From: Dirofilaria immitis
Lineage: Eukaryota > Nematoda > Chromadorea > Rhabditida > Onchocercidae
Assembly: GCA_024305405.1 (NCBI GenBank)
Contig: JAKNDB010000092.1
Span: forward strand, 4,369,501-4,433,500
Length of the DNA stretch: 64,000 nucleotides
Reading direction: 5' to 3'
This document shows positions 54,150-64,000 of the stretch, in pieces. The notes under the pieces are model-generated. The model made no database searches, was not told where the DNA came from, and worked only from the letters and a program-made list of their open reading frames with translations. Position numbers and translations under genes: made by a program. Every line of letters begins with the position of its first letter. The first letter of the stretch is position 1.

Positions 54150-57100
54150 CTATACAATTTGTTCGACACGCTGTTGATTTCGATTCTCACTAGGATAAAT
54201 CGTTTCCGAAAAAGCTTGCTTTACTGTCGGAAATAAAGCGACGCGGTCATGAATGAATTTTTCCGGAACATTAAATCTGCATTCCGATAAATGGCTACTT
54301 AAAATAGTCGTACTCGCACTTATCCATTCATGAATCGGTTGCTGACATTTACTGAATTCCACATCTATAACAGAAAAACTACTTCAAAGTATAAGAAATA
54401 CGATACTATTTTTTTACCATTAACTACTTTATTAAATGTCTTATCTTTCTTTACACTTACTATCTGGAATATAAGATATAGATTAGCATCTTAAATCATT
54501 TATGATAAAATAAATGGGAAAATCCATAATAAGAGAAATAAATTAACAAAAAGACAAGCGAAAAATTAAACAACTAGAGCATCTATCTGATGGCTATATG
54601 ATAACTTTGATAAATTATTCGGAAGTTGATTGCCGTTATCTAACCACTAGAAATTAATAAATACTACAGTAAATGAAATCAGTCATGAAATACATATAAA
54701 AATTAATCGTACAAAAAATTGCTCAAACGCACATTTCCAACCTGCCTGTTAAAGAACTTCGTTCACATATTTGAGAGAAAAATTCATGTGCTTTGCAATG
54801 ATCGATTTATTTCATATGAAATTGTGTTTCACGGTGAAATTTTATCTATTACATGAAAGTGAATTCACCTAAAACAATAAACTGCAATAAATTTCATAGA
54901 ATTCAGATTTAAATAACTTACAAAACATTTTTCTGACCAATTTCCGCTTTCGGCTCGTTCCCATTTGATATGTACTATTGCAAAATCAGAAGCCATTTTG
55001 AAGCACATCAATCGCATATGTCTACATGTTGACGATAAACAACGCAATGAAGAACTATCCAAATATTGCAGAATTTCAATCAATATTAATGGTGGCAAAT
55101 CACACAGCGGTGAACTATCACAAGGTAAAATCATTGTCTCGGGTGGACGATGTACAATGCAACTCAGATAGCGATTATATCTGTACAAAAGAATTTTTAG
55201 AAAGGATGAAATAAAAAGAAAGAACTTAAGCAGATTTTCTTAATTAATAAAACACAAAAATAAAAAAGCAAAAAAATTTTAAAAACTAGACGTAACAAAA
55301 AAATTGCAAATTTTGACTATAATAATGCATCGTCTAATAATATACAATATTTGATCACATGAAGGATTTCTTACGAACAATCATAATGAAGCTATCAAAT
55401 CAGTTACGAGCATAAATTAAACTTTCGATAGTTAGGGAATACTAAAAACATGAAAAACCAAATAAACAAAGAAAAATAGACCTTAATTCGCCCCAACATG
55501 GCTTGGCTTTGCTATAATAAAGGGACATCCATCGATATACATCGGGCAACGTCTTATGTAGTCGTCAGTTCCCATATGTGACAATTCGTAATGAGTACAG
55601 TACTCATCACGACGAAAGCTTTCGTTGCAACAAAACGTATATACTGAAATCCCTTTTGAATACACGGCATATTTTCACCTTTCGAGCGAATACCGAAAAA
55701 CGTTCACGTCCAATATTCAACTATAACAGGAATTAAGTAAAATTATGTGGATTTATAGTTGTTAATAAAAACATGATATAACTACATTTATTGTTAAGAT
55801 GAAAAATAACTGAATAAAGATAATATCCGATAATTTAATACTTTTTTGTCTCGATTAACAAATAGCCCAAATTTCAACGATCAATTCCCGATTTATTGCT
55901 TTGTCCACGTTAACGTTATGAAATAAAAGATTCTTTCCCTTACAACATATATTACAGAATACTAAAATGTAAGATCCAGTATAGTTTTTCAACTTTACAC
56001 TACTCATTTGACGAAGATATATTGTTAATGATTTTAGATGAAATAATGCACAACCCACCAAAAATATCACCGCCATATTTAAGTTATCTACGGTTAGAGT
56101 ATCATTTCTCACAACTAAAAATGACTCATTTCATAGATTGATGATATTAATTTCCAAAACTTACACATAAATGTCTTTTATCATAGAATGAGGGCAAACG
56201 TGATACTTTAACAGATGGTATCACTTCCTTTGCAGCAATTTCACTTCTTTCGAAACTAATGTTACCCAGCACGTGAAGATGTTGACTACTTGGATCAGAT
56301 TTACACAAATAGCAATTTTCAAATGGAGAACGTTTAAGTTTCAATTGAATTTCCTGAAAACCAATTAAGCGAACGTATTTAATACATCTGCCTTATGTTA
56401 TTAGTCTTTCTTTATCAGCCTCAGGCAACATGAAGACAGGATTCCAAGACAAGCATTTTCCATATTACTCATAACTGTCACAAAATTAACACACACAAAG
56501 TGAATAGCAGGCTATTTTTAAGGAAATCCATTGCTAGTTTTCTCCTTCCAAGTTGCATCCACCGATATTACTATCATTTAGAGGCATTCATTACGAAAAA
56601 AATGCATAAAATTTACCTCAAAAGATAATCCAAAAACAAAGTTATAACTAAAGGCTTTTCAGAAAACCTTTTGCCTATTTTCTTCGTCACTGCTGTCCTC
56701 GTCTTCAAAATGGGACAACTTTTCGAGCGATAATCTTAATGGCATCAGCGGATGACATGGGTTCTGGAAATCAGTTAGATGTTGTCGATCTTTGCGACTT
56801 ACCCGATAAGAATCGATGATTGCTTCCTAAAAAAATAAGGACGAAGAAAATATTTCTCAATACAAGACAACCGCGAATCAAAATTTCGTATGTATTGATA
56901 TAATTTCATAACCATAAGATCTTCGAATAAATAAATTGATTCCGGCCAATTAATAATGTCTGAAGTCTTTCAACGCGAAATAAAGGGAAAAAACCTGATC
57001 AAGGAAAAAAACCTGATCAACCAGTGCGGCACAAACATCAATTTCACGGTCATCTATTTGGGACTCTATTTCCCACTGTTCCAGACCTTTTGCGATACGT

Positions 57101-58126
57101 TTCAATTTGCGTTTTGCGTAATTACTAAGGGTTCGTCTATTCCACTGTACCGAACAACATATTGCAGATGCACAACAATGTTCCAAATGCTGCGACATTC
57201 GATCGCGCCGTAACAAGACTGGACAACCGAATGCTGCGCATAGACATGGCACGTATGCCTTAAAGCATTTCACTAATTTATATAATTTCAAAATATCAAA
57301 TTTTTAAATATTAATGGAGCAACCCTTGCCGTAACAAACTGATCAATATTTTTGAAAAGCTATCAACTGTATTCTTGGCCAAAACTAGGGAGGCGATAAA
57401 GATTATATATCAGAAAAGGCATTTATAATATAGACTGAATTATCTAATGTTGGGTTAAATGTCAAGCACATGTAACAATGCTTTCCTGTTGAATGATAAT
57501 AATGTTTTCATAGAAAACCACATGATTGCAACAAATCTTTTTATTGTTATTTTTATATTTGGAGCATATTATTTTCTGATCTTATTAATTAGCAAAACAT
57601 ATCTCCACGTGATAGTAGAGCTTGGCACTGAAAATCTCTACACACCAATTTTCTCTCTCTTAATTATTGCGAAAGCTCTGCTCAATATTTTTCTCGAAGA
57701 AAAAAGGCATCAACCATTACTTAGTTTTGATGATTCACACAATTATATTTCACGCCAATTAACATGCGTAATTATCATTTCTGAAATTTACGTAGCTTGA
57801 CCAATACTGTTCCATAGTTTCGATTACTCAATGAGAAAAAGCGCTTATTAATAGAAAATTAATTTATTATTTCACTGATTTGACAATATTTGAAATAAAA
57901 AATAAAAACTAACTTTGGCACAAATCGATAAATGATCTTCAAGCTTACAACCATGCAATGTGGCATGACACTCAGGACATGAACGTAACGCGCAGCGATT
58001 ATATCGGCAATCGATATAGAAGCAATACATGCAATGAATGTGATCGTCAATATCGATCGAATCAAACGTTATTGAATGTATCGTTTTCGCCCGTGTCTTA
58101 TTATCATGATCTTCATTTGTATCCAT
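54150..58126 (-). CDS. FBXO30/FBXO40-like F-box protein with TRAF-type zinc finger
   Basis: Probable substrate adaptor of an SCF-type ubiquitin ligase. Proposed exons, in transcription order: 58126-57914, 57258-57013, 56826-56668, 56353-56167, 56114-55944, 55643-55482, 55180-54922, 54362-54150. Exons 1-2 carry the N-terminal TRAF-like zinc-binding region (HCMYCFY..., RSCPECHATLHGCKLEDHL, VPCLCAAFGCPVLLRR, CCSVQWNRR), characteristic of FBXO30/FBXO40. Exon 3 is acidic. The 55.6 kb exon has YTFCCNESFRRDEY..HYELSH and RCPMYIDGCPF, matching the family's central block. The 55.18 kb exon has the F-box (LPPLILIEILQYLDSSSLRCLSSTCRHM). The last exon ends in a C..HL..C block typical of the family C-terminus. 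The start could also lie upstream at 58291 in the same frame. Frame breaks are inferred at the C4 run 55491-55494 and at 54922-54925. The protein is roughly 500 aa, shorter than the ~700 aa vertebrate members. Confidence 0.85.
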
Positions 58127-58299
58127 GATATATATTTTTTCATTTATTGGATATAACATTGAATCATTATCTGAAATTTTATTATATATTTTGAATTTTT
58201 TCTTTTTACAAGACATATATGAAATAACAAAGAAATCATATTTGATTTCTTCGTTTTCCTCATTAATTTCATGATTAGTATAATTATTCAATTATCATA

Positions 58300-60385
58300 A
58301 TTATTTAATCGCGAAAATGCAATTATTTAATTTCGCAATTATATAATTCCAAATAGAAAAGTCGTATAATTAAATACCATTATATATGAATCAAATTATA
58401 GCAGAAAGCATTGTTATAAAATGGAAAGACACATGTAATGCATATCTATCACGAAATAATCATAATCATATCATGCAAACCACATAAATATCACGTGAAG
58501 CATGGGTACATAGACACATCTTGAAATAAGTTATGTGAATTTAAACTTTTAGAAGAAAGCAGCAACTTGCCTAACAATAATAAATACTGCTACTCTGACA
58601 ATTTGTTATCTTCCTCATTTATCATTATACGCTGTCTCGTAAGTCTCATCAATTTCTGCCATCTCTTCAAATTTAATCATTTTTCCTTCTCATCTCAATC
58701 ATTGATACAATTATAATTATTTCTACACTATTTTTTTTACTCTCAATCTCATCTATTACAATATCTTCTAGATTGAATTGGTCTTTGAATTTTCTTTCAT
58801 TTTTCATAATAGTTAAATTAAAGCAAATTTTTCCAAATATATCCAACGATTGGATTATTCTTTGAATAGTTAATTTATTATAAGATTAATCCTAAAAATT
58901 TTGTTAAATTATTCATGGAATAATACAAAGTACAATAGGAGAAGAACGAGGAATATTAATAAGAAATGAGAGATATGAATAGTGAAAATAAACTCTAATT
59001 TGAAATTTTGATTTATGCATTTTTTTAATGCTAGCCAAGAATAATATATTGTAATTAATGATGGATGTGTATAAAAAGAAATTAGAGAAGTAAGAATTTC
59101 AATTCGTAAATTAAAATTCTGGTCTAAAAATTTACTTTTCTTTTTTAAATTAATGAAAATGGTATGATAGAAATGATGACTAAAACCATACAGGGATTCT
59201 CGGAAAGGATCAATGATAATATTGATTTAGATGACGTTTAAATTGTTCGTTGCTTTTCATCAGTTATGCTATCTATCGTATCAGATTGATATTGATTAGT
59301 ATGAGGCTCCTTTATCGTTTTAGTTTATTGTAATTACCCAGAATATTGCAAATCCGATAATTATTCTGGAATACTATTTTAGATATAATATTTGGATATT
59401 TGGATATCATATCCAAATGATTGAAGGAATAGCCATGTGTCGATTGACGACAATAACGAACAACCAAGCGATCAATTTTATTCGTGATATTTTCTGATAA
59501 CAGAAGTGGAAGATAAATTATTTGTCAGCCGATAAAATCTTGATCATTACTATTTGTCGGTGTCCAAAAAGCTTCCACGATGGTCATTCATAAATAATAA
59601 TTTGAAATTTCTATATATATTTAAATAACGGAAATTTTTCGATATTGTCGAAATAATCAAAACAATTTGTATTATAGAAATATTTCAGGAATACTAAGGA
59701 AATTTTTAATATAACGGTTATTTTATATAATATTTCTAAAATAAATCATTTCTTTCATTTTCATCTTCTTGTTACATGAATTGGTTGAAATGTTGTAAAC
59801 ATCTTCTAGTTTAATAATCAAACCTTTGCTTGGAATATTGTAAATATCTTTTCTAATCCAATAATCAAGTTTATAGTTTTTGGCTAAATATGTTATAAAC
59901 AAAATCTCTCACCATATAAATACTAAGAATGATCTGAATAGAAGAGGGGAATGAAAAACTCTTTGGTTAGCCGCTCAGTTGATTGGATCAAATATGCTAC
60001 AATTCGGTTTAATTCATTATCATCATATTTCACTATGCTACAACTCCAATAAATTTTCAAAAAATGATATCTTCTGATAATTTTCTTATAACGAAATCAC
60101 GAATAAATCCTTCTTTAATTGATAAATTTTCCTCTACCAAAATTAGTCGTCTGTGCCAAATAACATCAAGAAAAAAATCTCCTATCAGATTTTTATCGCA
60201 TCAAAAGTCCAAATTATTCCTAAATCTCTCTATCGTATAATTTAACATGTTTGCGATGTATTCAAAAGATTTCTTCGTGAGATTATGGCAAACATTTTGG
60301 AAACTAAAAATATATGTATATATAATAGAAATGCTTGAATTGAAACAGAAATCCAAGCAGGAAAATAATGATTCTCTCACTATCG
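58300..60385. other. intergenic, nothing recognised
   Basis: AT-rich DNA between two minus-strand genes. It must contain the 3' UTR of the BTB-BACK gene and the promoter of the F-box gene. No supported exon, RNA gene or ordered repeat was seen. Confidence 0.5.
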
Positions 60386-60389
60386 TTAA

Positions 60390-63300
60390 TCAATTTTTCG
60401 CAGCTCTTTCACGTGCTTGTCGTTCCTTACGTAATTCTTTGCGACTTTTTGGTGGTTCAGTTCGTAACGGAATTTGCTCAAATTTACGTCGTCGTTTCGA
60501 ACTTGAAGCTGATTCTTGACTACTACTTGTTTGAATTCCAATCGATTCTGGAACTGAAGAACTTCCAACAGCAGTTTCTGTTTCTTTTTGACCACTAGCA
60601 GCAGCTGCATAAGTAAATATCGGAGCACTACGTTCCGCAATTGTGGTAGGAATCGAATCGTGAGGACTTTTTAATGGTACTGTTGGAGAAGTAGGAGAAG
60701 TGGTACTATCTTGAACTGAAACTATTTCACTTGTCACATTTCCATTTCTTGAAGTATGCTTAAGCCCCTCAACTAGAACTTCAGACCAAAGTCTTCGCTC
60801 ACTATTGCCAGCTTTACTTGCAGTACTTTCTTGTGCTGTATGCATTACGGTAGGAATAGTCTGATAATCAGAGAGGTTATCGGATTCTGCTGGATGCTTT
60901 TGTATCGGACACCAATTTTTGTCCATTGATATGGATGTTTCGGTATTAAGACTTCTAGTTGTTAAAGGTGACGTGGATTCAAATGCTGGAATAATGAATG
61001 AACAAAGAGGTGATGGCGCTAATCCTATTGGTCCTCTTATTGGAGTTGGCGCATTTACGGTTTCTGCCCCAGATATCGTATAGACAGATGATGACAACGA
61101 TTGATCATGCCTTGGTGATAAAATTAAATCATCCTGCAAAACCATCAAATTTCAATTAATTATATGGCTTAAACATTCAATAATTTACTATTTCATATCA
61201 TCAATTTAAATCTTTATTTACTTCCTTTATTTATTAACTTAATTTTTTTCTTTAGTTCGAAACGTTCGAATTTTTCTTCAAACGATTTCGCTACTATGTG
61301 TTTCGATGTTAAAAAAATAATTTTTTCTACTTACGAAAATTTAGTAAGTATTCGTAAATGCATAAATTTATATAATTGGAATTAACAGTTTAAAAAAAAA
61401 AACTTAAAAACAAAAAAACGAATCAAACCAAAAATTGAGCATAAATTGCATCCATTAAGAAAAATTTGTATAATTGGTCCCAATTCTGGTATTTCAAATG
61501 ATTTATTTATTATGTCTCGACGCTAAAAAATAGTAGTTTTTTCAATTCGCAAAAAACTCTTTAGTATTTATTCATTCATTATATTACTAATTTATTATGT
61601 AAACCAATATTACAATATTAGTTTATTATATTATTATACCAATTTACCATATTTAGTAGTTATTATTGCTAAATCTAAATTTTACTTCATTACCAATTAA
61701 AAACCATTGCATATTATATCCTATATTAATATCCATTTTTATTCACTTTTAATAGTTTTTTCAATAATTTAGGGAATCTGAAAATCAATTTTTATTAATA
61801 TATGAAATTAAAAAGTTTATTTTTTAATAAATAAATAAAATTAACAAAAGAAGTGAGCGACAAACATTTTCAACCATATTAATAATAAGCTTGAAATTAA
61901 CATTATCCAATAATGCTGGTGCAAGGTATATTTGTTCAATATTATTTCGAAGCCAAAATAAAATTGCTTTGTAAATTTCCATAACCCATTCAGCTTCTTG
62001 TAACATTGGCGAAGAAATGAGTGCGTAAAGCATTTCGAATGATATCTATTTGAAAAAATTTTGAAATCAAAAAATTTATTTCAAATTATTGAAAAGGAAA
62101 ATTATCATTCAACAGTTTTTGTAATGTTCTCTAACGATCGTATCATTACTTCTATTATGTACCGCAACTGCAAGATGACAGATTGTTCCATTTCTCTTTC
62201 ATAGATATAATTAATTAATTAAAATATGGTAAAAGAGTATAGAAAAAAATTATTTCTCTTTACCTTCCGAAATTCCGAACTTATTATAATAGTACGAAAT
62301 TTTTTTGCTGCAACGTCAACAACCATATTTCGATACTGTGAACGCCTAAATAAAAAATTTGAATTAATTTTAGGGCGAATAATTTGTAAAAAAATTGAAA
62401 TAATAAATATTTAAAGTAATATCATTGCATTATTTAATACTCTATTAGGAGTTTTTTTGCATCATAAATCTTGAATTCTTTTTATCGAAATTCGTTTGAA
62501 CTAGAAAAAGATTTTTGTACACATGGCAAACTATGAATTCCTATTTTTCTATTCGTTTGAATTATATCAAGATTTCTCGGACAATTAGAATTTTTTTTCA
62601 TAATAAATCCTTTTTTGAATTATTTTTCCTTATATAAATTTGACTGAATAGTAACTGTTAATGGCGGTAATCTATATAGTCAATCAATAAAGTAACAAAG
62701 ATGATGAATAAAGTCCTTCAGAAATCCTCGAAGCTAAGTAATACGGGTAGCAGACTAATGCTGAATTATGTGGAGATAGCGATCGGGCTTTTCTGCTTTC
62801 ATACTTGATTAAATTTGATTAAAAAAAACAATTAATGAAACCAACGGAGGTAAGCAAGCAACAACAATATACAATAATGGAATTGCAGTTGACGTATTTT
62901 CTAATATGCGTGCGGTCATTTCTTCACAAATCAGTGATACCAATGAAACCACCTGAAAACAATTTTTATGTCAAAATTTGAGTACATTTGAAAAGGAGCA
63001 GATTTAATCATAAGTTGCAATTATGTTTAATAATCATAAATAGGATACACCTCATAAGTATTGCTTTATTTTGAAAAAGGGCAGATCTACCTGTTTGGTT
63101 TTAACTATTAAAAAGAATATCGGTTCTATGAGTAACTTAAAAACTAAAGAGTTTTCAACACATCAAAATATATTATATATTCCCGAAATCTGTCTATTCC
63201 ATTCATATTCCTGAACAAATTATTTATTGTTCCTATTAGTTGCAATTTACTCATTTACTTATTGTTTCTCTAATTCTTTCGCCCATTTTTTACCTCTGTA

Positions 63301-63625
63301 ACATCATCTTTTCAATTAATTCTTCCCTTATCATCCAACTTCGACTAATTCTTCTCTTATCATCCAATTTAGAACAAATTTTGATTTCATTAAAAAGATG
63401 CGAAATACTTGAATATTAAAATTCATCACATGTTCGGTCAAATGATACACTTACTTGAAGATCATTTGCTGCTATTAAAATATTCTCTAATTCAGGTTCC
63501 AAAAATTTTATTTGTCCATTTTGAATGAAGGCTAGTACATTGTAAAGACCGGCATTTGTAACATTCGGCATATCATGTAAGTGAATGATAATTTCCTTAC
63601 CAGAAGATAACTGTTGTTGCGATAT
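60390..63625 (-). CDS. BTB-BACK domain protein, C-terminal part (5' end outside window)
   Basis: Partial gene; the start lies beyond 64000. Proposed exons, in transcription order: 63625-63455, 62952-62846, 62345-62264, 62045-61866, 61133-60390 (stop TGA). All phases agree without any frame repair. The first exon carries the second half of a BTB/POZ fold (IHLHDMPNVTNAGLYNVLAF..., FLEPELENILIAANDLQ). The next exon continues it with SLICEEMTARILENTS. Exons 62345-61866 fit a BACK domain (VDVAAKKFRTIIISSEF, then MLYALISSPMLQEAEWVMEIYKAI and FWLRNNIEQ). Such proteins usually act as Cullin-3 adaptors. The last exon encodes about 247 residues of Ser/Thr/Pro-rich, presumably disordered sequence ending in a basic/coiled tail (RKELRKERQARERAAKN). 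No kelch repeats follow BACK. The exact orthologue is not recognised. Confidence 0.78.
62715..62800 (+). pseudogene. degenerate 5S rRNA-like sequence
   Basis: Within an intron of the BTB-BACK gene, on the opposite strand, the order CGAAGCTAAG, then an ACGGG stretch, then TAATGCT, then GGAGATAGCGATCGGG follows the 3' two-thirds of eukaryotic 5S rRNA (GAAGYTAAGC, CGGGC, TTAGTACT, GGGWGACCGCCTGGG), with substitutions and a small insertion. The stretch is also unusually GC-rich for its surroundings. It is too diverged to be a functional gene and is best read as a 5S relic. A chance match cannot be excluded. Confidence 0.35.
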
Positions 63626-64000
63626 CTAAACTATCACAATCATATTAAAATAAGCAAAATAACTTAGTTTTAAAATTAATGAAATACTGTATTGATTTGC
63701 TTCCATAAAATGATAATTTAATTCTGGACATTTGTTTGCATTTAAAAGATATTCATTTAGACTTTTTCAGTTATCATCTAAATCTTAGAACATTTTCATC
63801 CAGATTTTATGAATTCGCTTCCGTCCTAAGCAATATTTGATAATGCAAATACATCTTCTTGATGTTTTAAAATGCATTTAAAGATGTTTGTCTATACCAG
63901 GATGTGCTTGTGATTTCGAGAAGGATAATCTATATAAGTTTCTCGAGAAAATATTCATGCAATATTTTGGGACAAAAAGATACATATAGGATCGATGGAA
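63626..64000. other. window edge: intron of BTB-BACK gene
   Basis: Sequence upstream (on the minus strand) of the 63625-63455 exon. No further exon was recognised before the edge, so the N-terminal half of the BTB domain must lie beyond it. Confidence 0.5.

Noticed and set aside
57459..57800. 113-codon plus-strand open frame
   Set aside because: Lies within an intron of the F-box gene on the other strand and has no recognisable motif or splice support.

Overview
This window looks like nuclear DNA of a parasitic nematode, most probably a spirurid or filarial worm. It is very AT-rich. Genes are broken into many short exons separated by AT-rich introns with TTTCAG-type acceptors, and two genes start just after an acceptor-like site suggestive of spliced-leader trans-splicing. 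Their proteins are most like nematode ones (DYN-1, KNL-2). There are no operons with Shine-Dalgarno sites, no CRISPR array and no recognisable mobile element.

Layout. 1-10 kb: gene-free, AT-rich, with one diverged tandem duplication. 10.07-13.89 kb (+): a six-exon C2H2 zinc-finger transcription factor. 16.29-23.06 kb (+): a ~17-exon KNL-2/M18BP1-like centromere protein with two SANTA domains, a CENP-C-like motif and a C-terminal Myb/SANT domain. 24.85-34.11 kb (-): dynamin (dyn-1), 19 exons, convergent with knl-2. 34.1-43.4 kb: gene-free. 43.44-44.67 kb (+): a small secreted peptide precursor. 45.74-48.65 kb (-): a secreted cysteine-rich protein resembling the IL-17 cystine-knot family. 48.7-53 kb: essentially empty. 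54.15-58.13 kb (-): an FBXO30/FBXO40-like protein with TRAF-type zinc finger and F-box. 60.39-63.63 kb (-): the 3' part of a BTB-BACK protein whose 5' end lies beyond the window. A degenerate 5S rRNA-like stretch sits in one of its introns.

The most pervasive feature is technical or evolutionary. Nearly every conserved gene is interrupted by single-base frame breaks, mostly at A/T homopolymers and usually as if one base were missing. Splice sites and protein conservation continue intact on both sides. Consensus homopolymer errors in the assembly are the simplest reading. It means naive gene prediction will fragment these genes. The biologically most interesting locus is the KNL-2 homologue, because its SANTA unit appears duplicated.

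The genes have no shared pathway. Exon boundaries were read by eye from splice signals and protein similarity recalled from family knowledge; no search was run.
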